From NCBI GenBank assembly GCA_945859605.1, contig OX243822.1:12429869-12493868 (forward strand): a stretch of 64,000 bases of DNA, written 5' to 3'. Shown piece by piece: positions 1-12,300 of this stretch (position 1 is the first letter of the stretch; each line of letters opens with the position of its first letter). The notes below the pieces were generated by a model, which had not been told where the DNA came from, did no database searches, and worked only from the letters and a program-made list of their open reading frames with translations. Made by a program: the position numbers and the translations under genes. Source of the stretch: Lumbricus rubellus (lineage: Eukaryota; Annelida; Clitellata; Crassiclitellata; Lumbricidae).

Positions 1-27
1 CTAATGATCACAACATAGGCATTGACA

Positions 28-222
28 AGAATAACAATGGTGACGACAGTAACAATGGTGACAACAATAACAATGGTGACAACAATAACAATGGTGACAA
101 CAATAACAATGGTGACAACAATAACAATGGTGACAACAATAACAATGGTGACAACAATAACAATGGTGACAACAACAATAACAATGGTGACAACAATAAC
201 AATGGTGGCAACAATAAGGAAG
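28..222. repeat. 18-bp minisatellite
   Basis: About ten copies of an 18-bp unit containing CAATGGTGACAAC. It lies in the intron about 18 bp past the donor of exon 45. It reads as TMVTTI repeats in one frame; not a gene. Confidence 0.95.
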
Positions 223-240
223 ACAATGAGTTCCACCCAC

Positions 241-381
241 CAGTTGCTTTCCCGGACATCCGTTGAAGAAATCCGGATCATTGATCGGGTCATTGAGGTA
301 GGACTGAAGCAGGTTCTGGCGCAATCCGGTTGGAGGTTCGTTTGTCATTTTGACTCCGTTCTGGAGAACAGTCACAGGAAA
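241..381 (-). CDS. Dynein exon 45 of window: C-terminal region
   Basis: [20 protein letters not shown] then [19 protein letters not shown]. Acceptor cttccag|TTTCC, donor CAACTG|GTGGGT. Further exons lie beyond the left edge. Confidence 0.97.
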
Positions 382-3300
382 CTGGAAGGCACAAAAGAAA
401 TACAAATAATAAACAGAAGCAAGCGTTAAATTAATAAATAATCACATTAAATTAATCAATAATCGCATTATATTAATCAAAAATCACATTAAATGATCAA
501 TAATCACATTATATTAATCAATCATCACATTAAATTAACCAATAATCACATTATTTTAATCAATAATCACATTAAATTAGTCAATCATCACATTATAGTA
601 TTCAATCATCACATTATATTAATAAATAATCGCATTATATTAATCAGTAATCACATTAAATTTTAAATTAACCAATAATCACATTATTTTAATAAATAAT
701 CGCATTATATTAATCAATAATGACATTAAAATAATCAAAAATCACATTAAATTAATCAATAATCACATTAAATTAATCAATCAGCACATTAAATTAATCA
801 ATCATCACATTATATTAATCAATAATCTCATTAAATTAATAAATAATCAATATCAGTTCCAGATGCCAGGGCTCCATTTGGCACAAGTCAAGATCTCATT
901 ATCTTCTGTTATCTGCATCCTATAGTAATCCTAGTTACAATGATGTCCTCATTGTCCTCATTTATATTATCTGGACGGTCTTTATTTCTTTGTTCTTTGA
1001 ATGATTCATAAAACATTAAATAAAGCAAATAACTTACTAACTATTAAGAAGAAGAAAAGATTACTGTGCAGGGACAATGAGCAAGTCCTTCATTCAGAAA
1101 AATTGCTTTGCCACACAATTGCCTTTCGCCACTGAGGCACGGGCACAGGACTGTTTTTAGGAATTTTTAGATCTGCACAACGCCTTCTTTTCCTTTCCCA
1201 TCCTCCATGGTAAATTACCTCCAATCGGAGGACAATGACCTTTTTACTAGTTCAAACTGTACAGAAGTGCTTCTACAAGAGCTGCACATTTTGTGTACAA
1301 CTGCACGTTAAAAAAGCCCTGCATAGGCATTAGGCACTTCTAAGTTTTTTTAAGAAGGACCGTATCAAACTCCAGTTGTGTTACACTGTAATGTAGGTCT
1401 ATAGTACAGACCGTAAGTGTGTCAGACCTTTTCGGATGGATAACTGGTCAGCCAGAGTCGGAAGTCGGATTTCGTGCTGTCTGGGGTGAAATTCTCGCAG
1501 ATCTTCTCGAGTGCTGGCATCCAAGAGACAGCAAGGTGGCAGTTCTGCAGCAGAACCCAGGTACCAGTCGTCTTTGCTGTCTGGATCATCTTGGCTGCAA
1601 TGGGGCCCTATAAGATGAGATAGGAACATCTTTACCATAGCTTGTCATCAGTGCTATTATGGTCATCTAGATGAAGAGCATTAGATTCTGAAGGGGCAAA
1701 ACATAAGCCAAAGCTGAATTTTTCAGGAAACACTCCCAATACCATTAGGAACAACATATCCAAAATCCCCGTGAATCCCTCTGGAGCTCTTTCCAAAATC
1801 CAAGATGGCGTCCAAGATGGCCACCAAAATCTTAAAACTGTTATGTTTTCGCTTAAAATCGACGTAGCGTCACAATTTTGATGGCTACATACACATTTAT
1901 AAGGGTAAGGAATACAATCAAACATGTTCTGAATCACTAAGTATTCATACATATCATTGATGCTTTGAAACGTTTATACAGTCGGTATCTACCTATTCTT
2001 GTTCGTCATTGTATGCTTCACAACTCGGAGCATTTGAGCAGAACTGTTCATTTTCGACACACCTACACCCTGGTCCACACTTCAAGGCTAGCTTCCTACA
2101 CCCACACGCTCGGCCACAATTACCTTTCCCAACATCACAGCCACACGCAACCATTTTGAGCAGTGTATCGGGGGCTGCTGGTTGATCGGTCTCCACCGGC
2201 TTCAGAGTGCCATCTTGCAGATACCAGCCCCATTTCGTAGCATCTGGCGTGTTGCCGATCCACTGTTGCACTTGTAGATACGTTCGCAGTGAATGAAAGT
2301 ATGCGGCGCGTGTCGTTGGGGGGAGGGATTCGAGTTTGAACGCTGTAGTCAGTGATGATCGTCGTATAGACTTATTGTAGGAAAGGTATCTCTGTTTGTC
2401 AAGCTTGTCGACAGACTTTGGTGCTCCATAGAGCTTCAGTATGAACTTTTCTCCCACGCTGGCAATTTGTTCTTTGCTGCTCGTTTCATTGGTGAATACA
2501 TCAAGAGAATCGTCATCGGTGTATTGGTCCAGAATATCTATCGCCTTCTTCTTTCCGAGGCCAAACAAAGCCGACACAGTGTCGCATCCCGTCACTGAGT
2601 GGGCGAAAAGCAGGTGTTTTTTTTATTGCCAACTGCATTTTGGATGAGAGTGATGTTGTAGAGTGCTATAGGATTGGTTGAGCAGAGCATGTACATGTCA
2701 CAATCAGGAGGTGCAAGAGAGATCAGCATTACGAGTAAATCTGTGTCCGTTCCAATCACTACCACGGGACGAGATTGGCCGCTCTCTGATAAAGCAGTCT
2801 CTACTATGAGTCGATCTGCATCTGCAGCAGCTTGTCTCGTTCTTATGAATTTGTCGTTGAATTTGTGTACAAGCATGCTGATAAGCCTGGTTTTGTTTCC
2901 ATCGTTACTCAAGAAAGCAGATTGAGTTGTAACGGTTTGCATCGACTCGTCAAACATGATGTCTCTCGAAGATGACTTTGTGGCCCTTCGTTTCTGTTCA
3001 GCAGATTTCGTAGACGTGGTGCATTCGTATCCGTCAAACACGACTATCGTCTCATTGCCATAGTGCCTTTCTGTGTACGATACATATGAATCACATACTT
3101 GACTATATGTAGGATTTGCTGGCCAAATCACAACGCGAAGAAGATATCCGCCATCTACGATATACTTGGCATCGTCAGGAAAGCGAGACTCAAGCGGGGC
3201 CTTAGATCGAAGAAGCTGGCCTAATGCACTCTTCGGAGATTTTCTCATGAGCCCGTCTTGGAAAAGCGATGGTGGCTGTGGAGCCAGCTCGTACGACAAG

Positions 3301-6300
3301 TATACCTCCATCTCTGAACTGTCCCGCAGTATACATGTAATGCGGCTGAACAGAACGGCTGGGTTGATGGTCACGCGTTCATTTCGGATCGTAACAGTGT
3401 TGGCCACACTGGCGATAGTCTTCACTTTGTCATTGCGCTTGAGTTTGACATCAGAAAAATTACCATTTGACATGGCCTTGGCTGCGATGCAACCTACCTC
3501 AAACGCATTGTCGCAGTTTACTGTTTTGCCCGCAATCATGCCTGTTGATAGACACACAACAGACTCGCACGTGTACAGGAATGGTGAATGCGCCGATAAC
3601 CACATGTAGAACTTCTCGTGGTCTTGCTTGTCCTTGCTCTCACTACCGGCATTGAGGTCACGATGCTGGTATGATGACGTACAATTGACGTTTGTGAAAT
3701 GTTCGAGGCTTTTGCAGATTGGGATAGTGAAGGGAAAGGAATGCACCCAGTTGGTAAGTGTGCTCTCAGTGATTTGGCGGCCATGAGTCATTCCTCCTGC
3801 GCTCTTTAGCATTCTCATGAGATCCTGTTCTATTGTCTGATCCGTAAAGTTACCCGACCAGAAGTGGTGCGTACGTCGTATGGTAAAGTAGCCATGGGTT
3901 GTGAATCGAGCGTAATCGTCTGCCGACATTACCGTTTGGACCGTTTTCATGGTTTGGTGGTAGAGCCTGGCACTTTTGGCATACTGAGTATGCCCTGCAG
4001 CATGTAGGTATGGTATCATCTGGGAGATTGCATACAAGTGCAGGTCCCAATCACCGCTTCTTTCTGCATGAATGAACAGTTTCAATATCGTTATCTGTCT
4101 GATTATGGCCATACCATTCATAGCTGACCAGCTCGATACTGTAGCTGTGTATGAATACTTAGTGATTCAGAACATGTTTGATTGTATTCCTTAACCTTAT
4201 AAATGTGTATGTAGCCATCAAAATTGTGACGCTACGTTGATTTTAAGCGGAAATATAACAGTTTTAAGATTTTTGTGGCCATCTTGGACGCCATCTTGGA
4301 TTTTGGAAAGAGCTCCAGAGGGATTCACGGGGATTTTGGATATGTTGTTCCTAATGGTATTGGGAATGTTTCCTGAAAAATTCAGCTTTGGCTTATGTTT
4401 TGCCCCTTCAGAGTGATCTCACATCTAATGCTCTTCACCTAATCAACATGATTATGAAACATACCATAGTTAAATGGGGCACGGTGGTGTAGGGGTATGT
4501 TCGGTGCCTTGCAGCCAGAAGGTTGCGGGTTCGTTAGTCAATCACCATTCGAGGGGGCATAATTACCACTCGTCATTTAATATCAGCAGTGGCGTAGACA
4601 AGAGGGCTTCGGGGGCTAAAACCCCCATTGGCTTAGGAAATTTTTTTTAAAGGTTATTTATCCACTTAAATAAGAAAAACAAACAATTGTTTGAAGTAAC
4701 AATAATTGTTACTTCAAACAATAATTGTTTTCCTTACTGAATCCCCTTTGTAAATTTATTCAATTTTTATTTACTGTAATACCGTTGTTGAGTTGGTGTC
4801 AGGAATGGCATCCGGCCAGGCCATAAGACCTCCACACCCATCATAAATTCCTGGCTACGTCACTGATCATCATTGCCAAGACCATGGTCGCCAATACGAC
4901 CAACCGAAATCAATGCTACCTACATCATCATCACCCATACAACTACTACGACCAAAAACTCCGCCACAATCATCTTTTTGATCATCATATTCACCGACGA
5001 CGCTATGGTTAAGATTTCTGTTAGGGTTAGAGCTAGGGTTTCTGTTAGGGTTAGAGCTGGGGTTAGGGTTTCTGTTAGGGTTAGAGCTGGGGTTAGGGTT
5101 TCTGCTAGGGTTAGAGCTAGGGTTATGGTTTCTGTTAGGGTTAGAGCTAGGGTTAGGGTTTCTGTTAGGGTTAGAGCTAGGGTTAGGGTTTCTGTTAGGG
5201 TTAGAGCTAGGGTTAAAGTTTCTGTCAGGGTTAGAGCTAGGGTTAGGGTTAGAGCTAGGGTTAGGGTTTCTGTTAGGGTTAGAGCTAGGGTTAGGGTTTC
5301 TGTTAGGGTTAGAGCTAGGGTTAGGGTTTCTCTTAGGGTTAGAGCTGGGGTTGGAGTTTCTGTTAGGGTTAGAGCTGGGGTTAGGGTTTCTGCTAGGATT
5401 AGAGCTAGGGTTAGGGTTTCTGTTAGGGTTAGAGCTAGGGTTAAGGTTTCTGTTAGGGTTAGAGCTAGGGTTAGGGTTTCTGTTATGGTTAGAGCCAGAG
5501 TTAGGGTTTCTGTTAGGGTTAGAGCTAGGGTTAGGGTTTCTGTTAGGGTTAGAGCTAGGGTTAGGGTTTCTGTTAGGGTTAGAGCTAGGGTTAGGGTTTC
5601 TGTTAGAGTTAGAGCTAGGGTTAGGGTTTCTGTTAGGGTTAGAGCTAGGGTTAGGGTTTCTGTTAGGGTTAGAGCTAGGGTTATGGTTTCTGTTAGGGTT
5701 AGAGCTAGGGTTAGAATTTCTGTTAGGGTTAGAGCTAGGGTTAGGATTTCTGTTAGGGTTAGAGCTAGGGTTAGGGTTTCTGTTAGGGTTAGAGCTAGGG
5801 CTAGGGTTTCTGTTAGGGTTAGAGATAGGGTTAGGGTTTCTGTTAGGGTTAGAGCTAGGGTTAGGGTTTCTGTTAGGGTTAGAGCTAGGGTTAGGGTTTC
5901 CGTTAGGGTTAGAGTTAAGGTTAGGGTTTCTGTTAGGGTTAGAGCTAGGGTTGGGGTTTCTGTTAGGGTTAGAGCTAGGGTTAGGGTTTCTGTTAGGGTT
6001 AGAGCTAGGGTTAGGGTTTCTGTTAGGGTTAGAGCTAGGGTTAGGGTTTCTGTTAGGGTTAGAGCTAGGGTTAGGGTTTCTGTTAGGGTTAGAGCTAGGG
6101 TTAGGGTTTCTCTTAGGGTTAGAGCTAGGGTTAGGGTTTCTGTTAGGGTTAGAGCTAGGGTTAGGGTTTCTGTTAGGGTTAGAGCTAGGGTTAGAGTTTC
6201 TCTTAGGGTTAGAGCTAGGGTTAGAGTTTCTGTCAGGGTTAGAGCTAGGGTTAGGGTTTCTGTTAGGGTTAGAGCTAGGGTTAAGGTTTCTGTTAGGGTT

Positions 6301-9300
6301 AGAGATAGGGTTAGGGTTTCTCTTAGGGTTAGAGCTGGGGTTGGAGTTTCTGTTAGGGTTAGAGCTGGGGTTAAGGTTTCTGCTAGGATTAGAGCTAGGG
6401 TTAGGGTTTCTGTTAGGGTTAGAGCTAGGGTTAAGGTTTCTGTTAGGGTTAGAGCTGGGGTTAGGGTTTCTGCTAGGGTTAGAGCTAGGGTTATGGTTTC
6501 TGTTAGGGTTAGAGCTAGGGTTAGGGTTTCTGTTAGGGTTAGAGCTAGGGTTAGGGTTTCTGTTAGGGTTAGAGCTAGGGTTAAAGTTTCTGTCAGGGTT
6601 AGAGCTAGGGTTAGGGTTAGAGCTAGGGTTAGGGTTTCTGTTAGGGTTAGAGCTAGGGTTAGGGTTTCTGTTAGGGTTAGAGCTAGGGTTAGGGTTTCTC
6701 TTAGGGTTAGAGCTGGGGTTGGAGTTTCTGTTAGGGTTAGAGCTGGGGTTAGGGTTTCTGCTAGGATTAGAGCTAGGGTTAGGGTTTCTGTTAGGGTTAG
6801 AGCTAGGGTTAAGGTTTCTGTTAGGGTTAGAGCTAGGGTTAGGGTTTCTGTTATGGTTAGAGCCAGAGTTAGGGTTTCTGTTAGGGTTAGAGCTAGGGTT
6901 AGGGTTTCTGTTAGGGTTAGAGCTAGGGTTAGGGTTTCTGTTAAGGTTAGAGCTAGGGTTAGGGTTTCTGTTAGAGTTAGAGCTAGGGTTAGGGTTTCTG
7001 TTAGGGTTAGAGCTAGGGTTAGGGTTTCTGTTAGGGTTAGAGCTAGGGTTATGGTTTCTGTTAGGGTTAGAGCTAGGGTTAGAATTTCTGTTAGGGTTAG
7101 AGCTAGGGTTAGGATTTCTGTTAGGGTTAGAGCTAGGGTTAGGGTTTCTGTTAGGGTTAGAGCTAGGGCTAGGGTTTCTGTTAGGGTTAGAGATAGGGTT
7201 AGGGTTTCTGTTAGGGTTAGAGCTAGGGTTAGGGTTTCTGTTAGGGTTAGAGCTAGGGTTAGGGTTTCCGTTAGGGTTAGAGTTAAGGTTAGGGTTTCTG
7301 TTAGGGTTAGAGCTAGGGTTGGGGTTTCTGTTAGGGTTAGAGCTAGGGTTAGGGTTTCTGTTAGGGTTAGAGCTAGGGTTAGGGTTTCTGTTAGGGTTAG
7401 AGCTAGGGTTAGGGTTTCTGTTAGGGTTAGAGCTAGGGTTAGGGTTTCTGTTAGGGTTAGAGCTAGGGTTAGGGTTTCTCTTAGGGTTAGAGCTAGGGTT
7501 AGGGTTTCTGTTAGGGTTAGAGCTAGGGTTAGGGTTTCTGTTAGGGTTAGAGCTAGGGTTAGAGTTTCTCTTAGGGTTAGAGCTAGGGTTAGAGTTTCTG
7601 TCAGGGTTAGAGCTAGGGTTAGGGTTTCTGTTAGGGTTAGAGCTAGGGTTAAGGTTTCTGTTAGGGTTAGAGCTAGGGTTAGGGTTTCTGTTAGGGTTAG
7701 AGATAGGGTTAGGGTTTCTCTTAGGGTTAGAGCTGGGGTTGGAGTTTCTGTTAGGGTTAGAGCTGGGGTTAAGGTTTCTGCTAGGATTAGAGCTAGGGTT
7801 AGGGTTTCTGTTAGGGTTAGAGCTAGGGTTAAGGTTTCTGTTAGGGTTAGAGCTAGGGTTAGGGTTTCTGTTAGGGTTAGAGCTAGGGTTAGGGTTTCTG
7901 TTAGGGTTAGAGCTAGGGTTAGGGTTTCTGTTAGGGTTACAGCTAGGGTTAGGGTTTCTGTTAAGGTTAGAGCTAGAGTTAGGGTTTCTGTTAGGGTTAG
8001 AGCTAGGGTTAGGGTTTCTGTTAGGGTTAGAGCTAGGGTTAGGGTTTCTGTTAGAGTTAGAGCTAGGGTTAGGGTTTCTATTAGGGTTAGAGCTAGGGTT
8101 AGGGTTTCTGTTAGGGTTAGAGCTAGGGTTATGGTTTCTGTTAGGGTTAGAGCTAAGGTTAGGGTTTCTGTTAGGGTTAGAGCTAGGGTTAGAATTTCTG
8201 TTAGGGTTAGAGCTAGGGTTCGGATTTCTGTTAGGGTTAGAGCTAGGGTTAGGGTTTCTGTTAGGGTTAGAGCTAGGGTTAGGGTTTCTGTTAGGGTTAG
8301 GGATAGGGTTAGGGTTTCTGTTAGGGTTAGAGCTAGGGTTAGGGTTTCTGTTAGGGTTAGAGCTAGGGTTAGGGTTTCCGTTAGAGTTAGAGCTAGGGTT
8401 AGGGTTTCTGTTAGGGTTAGAGCTAGGGTTAGGGTTTCTGTTAGGGTTAGAGCTAGGGTTATGGTTTCTGTTAGGGTTAGAGCTAGGGTTAGGGTTTCTG
8501 TTAGGGTTAGAGCTAGGGTTATGGTTTCTGTTAGGGTTAGAGCTAGGGTTAGGGTTTCTGTTAGGGTTAGAGCTAGGGTTAGGGTTTCTGTTAGGGTTAG
8601 AGCTAGTGTTAGGGTTTCTGTTAGGGTTAGAGCTAGGGTTAGGGTTTCTGTTAGGGTTAGAGCTAGGGTTAGGGTTTCTGTTAGGGTTAGAGCTAGGGTT
8701 AGGGTTTCTGTTAGGGTTTGAGCTAGAGTTAGAGTTTCTCTTAGGGTTAGAGCTAGGGTTAGGGTTTCTGTTAGGGTTAGAGCTAGGGTTTCTGTTAGGG
8801 TTAGAGCTGGGGTTAGGGTTTCTGTTAGGGTTAGAGCTGGGGTTCGGGTTTCTGCTAGGGTTAGAGCTAGGGTTAGGGTTTCTGTTAGGGTTAGAGCTAG
8901 GGTTAGGGTTTCTGTTAGGGTTAGAGCTAGGGTTAGGGTTTCTGTTAGGGTTAGAGCTAAGGTTAAGGTTTCTGTTAGGGTTAGAGCTAGGGTTAGGGTT
9001 TCTGTTATGGTTAGAGCTAGAGTTAGGGTTTCTGTTAAGGTTAGAGCTAGGGTTAGGGTTTCTGTTAAGGTTAGAGCTAGGGTTAGGGTTTCTGTTAGGG
9101 TTAGAGCTAGGGTTAGGGTTTCTGTTAGAGTTAGAGCTAGGGTTAGGGTTTCTGTTAGGGTTAGAGCTAGGGTTAGGGTTTCTGTTAGGGTTAGAGCTAG
9201 GGTTATGGTTTCTGTTAGGGTTAGAGCTAAGGTTAGGGTTTCTGTTAGGGTTAGAGCTAGGGTTAGAATTTCTGTTAGGGTTAGAGCTAGGGTTAGGATT

Positions 9301-12300
9301 TCTGTTAGGGTTAGAGCTAGGGTTAGGGTTTCTGTTAGGGTTAGAGCTAGGGTTAGGGTTTCTGTTAGGGTTAGAGCTAGGGCTAGGGTTTCTGTTAGGG
9401 TTAGAAATAGGGTTAGGGTTTCTGTTAGGGTTAGAGCTAGGGTTAGGGTTTCTGTTAGGGTTAGAGCTAGGGTTAGGGTTTCCGTTAGGGTTAGAGCTAG
9501 GGTTAGGGTTTCTGTTAGGGTTAGAGCTAGGGTTGGGGTTCTGTTAGGGTTAGAGCTAGGGTTAGGGTTTCTGTTAGGGTTAGAGCTAGGGTTAGGGTTT
9601 CTGTTAGGGTTAGAGCTAGGGTTAGGGTTTCTGTTAGGGTTAGAGCTAGGGTTAGGGTTTCTGTTAGGGTTAGAGCTAGGGTTAGGGTTTCTCTTAGGGT
9701 TAGAGCTAAGGTTAGGGTTTCTGTTAGGGTTAGAGCTAGGGTTAGGGTTTCTGTTAGGGTTAGAGCTAGGGTTAGAGTTTCTCTTAGGGTTAGAGCTAGG
9801 GTTAGAGTTTCTGTCAGGGTTAGAGCTAGGGTTAGGGTTTCTGTTAAGGTTAGAGCTAGGGTTAGGGTTTCTGTTAGGGTTAGAGCTAGAGTTAGGGTTT
9901 CTGTTAGGGTTAGAGCTAGGGTTAGGGTTTCTCTTAGGGTTAGAGCTGGGGTTGGAGTTTCTGTTAGAGTTAGAGCTGGGGTTAAGGTTTCTGCTAGGAT
10001 TAGAGCTAGGGTTAGGGTTTCTGTTAGGGTTAGAGCTAGGGTTAAGGTTTCTGTTAGGGTTAGAGCTAGGGTTAGGGTTTCTGTTATGGTTAGAGCTAGA
10101 GTTAGGGTTTCTGTTAGGGTTAGAGCTAGGGTTAGGGTTTCTGTTAGGGTTAGAGCTAGGGTTAGGGTTTCTGTTAGGGTTAGAGCTAAGGTTAGGGTTT
10201 CTGTTAGGGTTAGAGCTAGGGTTAGGGTTTCTGTTAGGGTTAGAGCTAGGGTTAGGGTTTCTGTTAGGGTTAGAGCTAGGGTTAGGGTTTCTGTTAGGGT
10301 TAGAGCTAAGGTTAAGGTTTCTGTTAGGGTTAGAGCTAGGGTTAGGGTTTCTGTTATGGTTAGAGCTAGAGTTAGGGTTTCTGTTAGGGTTAGAGCTAGG
10401 GTTAGGGTTTCTGTTAAGGTTAGAGCTAGGGTTAGGGTTTCTGTTAGGGTTAGAGCTAGGGTTAGGGTTTCTGTTAGAGTTAGAGCTAGGGTTAGGGTTT
10501 CTGTTAGGGTTAGAGCTAGGGTTAGGGTTTCTGTTAGGGTTAGAGCTAGGGTTATGGTTTCTGTTAGGGTTAGAGCTAAGGTTAGGGTTTCTGTTAGGGT
10601 TAGAGCTAGGGTTATGGTTTCTGTTAGGGTTAGAGCTAAGGTTAGGGTTTCTGTTAGGGTTAGAGCTAGGGTTAGAATTTCTGTTAGGGTTAGAGCTAGG
10701 GTTAGGGTTTCTGTTAGGGTTAGAGCTAGGGTTAGGGTTTCTGTTAGGGTTAGAGCTAGGGTTAGGGTTTCTGTTAGGGTTAGAGCTAGGGTTAGGGTTT
10801 CTGTTAGGGTTAGAGCTAAGGTTAAGGTTTCTGTTAGGGTTAGAGCTAGGGTTAGGGTTTCTGTTATGGTTAGAGCTAGGGTTAGGGTTTCTGTTAGGGT
10901 TAGAGCTAGGGTTAGGGTTTCTGTTAGGGTTAGAGCTAGGGTTAGGGTTTCTGTTAGGGTTAGAGCTAGGGTTAGGGTTTCTGTTAGAGTTAGAGCTAGG
11001 GTTAGGGTTTCTGTTAGGGTTAGAGCTAGGGTTAGGGTTTCTGTTAGGGTTAGAGCTAGGGTTATGGTTTCTGTTAGGGTTAGAGCTAAGGTTAGGGTTT
11101 CTGTTAGTGTTAGAGCTAGGGTTAGAATTTCTGTTAGGGTTAGAGCTAGGGTTAGGATTTCTGTTAGGGTTAGAGCTAGGGTTAGGGTTTCTGTTAGGGT
11201 TAGAGCTAGGGCTAGGGTTTCTGTTAGGGTTAGAAATAGGGTTAGGGTTTCTGTTAGGGTTAGAGCTAGGGTTAGGGTTTCTGTTAGGGTTAGAGCTAGG
11301 GTTAGAATTTCTGTTAGGGTTAGAGCTAGGGTTAGGGTTTCTGTTAGGGTTAGAGCTAGGGTTAGGGTTTCTGTTAGGGTTAGAGCTAGGGTTAGGGTTT
11401 CTGTTAGGGTTAGAGCTAGGGTTAGGGTTTCTGTTAGGGTTAGAGCTAAGGTTAAGGTTTCTGTTAGGGTTAGAGCTAGGGTTAGGGTTTCTGTTATGGT
11501 TAGAGCTAGAGTTAGGGTTTCTGTTAGGGTTAGAGCTAGGGTTAGGGTTTCTGTTAAGGTTAGAGCTAGGGTTAGGGTTTCTGTTAGGGTTAGAGCTAGG
11601 GTTAGGGTTTCTGTTAGAGTTAGAGCTAGGGTTAGGGTTTCTGTTAGGGTTAGAGCTAGGGTTAGGGTTTCTGTTAGGGTTAGAGCTAGGGTTATGGTTT
11701 CTGTTAGGGTTAGAGCTAAGGTTAGGGTTTCTGTTAGTGTTAGAGCTAGGGTTAGAATTTCTGTTAGGGTTAGAGCTAGGGTTAGGATTTCTGTTAGGGT
11801 TAGAGCTAGGGTTAGGGTTTCTGTTAGGGTTAGAGCTAGGGCTAGGGTTTCTGTTAGGGTTAGAAATAGGGTTAGGGTTTCTGTTAGGGTTAGAGCTAGG
11901 GTTAGGGTTTCTGTTAGGGTTAGAGCTAGGGTTAGGGTTTCCGTTAGGGTTAGAGCTAGGGTTAGGGTTTCTGTTAGGGTTAGAGCTAGGGTTGGGGTTC
12001 TGTTAGGGTTAGAGCTAGGGTTAGGGTTTCTGTTAGGGTTAGAGCTAGGGTTAGGGTTTCTGTTAGGGTTAGAGCTAGGGTTAGGGTTTCTGTTAGGGTT
12101 AGAGCTAGGGTTAGGGTTTCTGTTAGGGTTAGAGCTAGGGTTAGGGTTTCTCTTAGGGTTAGAGCTAAGGTTAGGGTTTCTGTTAGGGTTAGAGCTAGGG
12201 TTAGGGTTTCTGTTAGGGTTAGAGCTAGGGTTAGAGTTTCTCTTAGGGTTAGAGCTAGGGTTAGAGTTTCTGTCAGGGTTAGAGCTAGGGTTAGGGTTTC

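Larger units (their letters stand above)
1668..4442 (-). mobile_element. DNA transposon with ~290-bp inverted repeats carrying a FEN/XPG-like nuclease ORF
   Basis: Bases about 1668-1951 and about 4149-4442 are inverted copies of each other with only a few mismatches and one ~11-bp insertion near 4415. They closely flank a broken ORF on the minus strand (4121 to 1993). Outer ends are approximate; I could not define a target duplication. The nuclease-plus-Cys cargo recalls Academ-type transposons reported to encode XPG nucleases (from memory). The element lies in the intron between exons 43 and 44, on the same strand as the gene. Confidence 0.75.
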
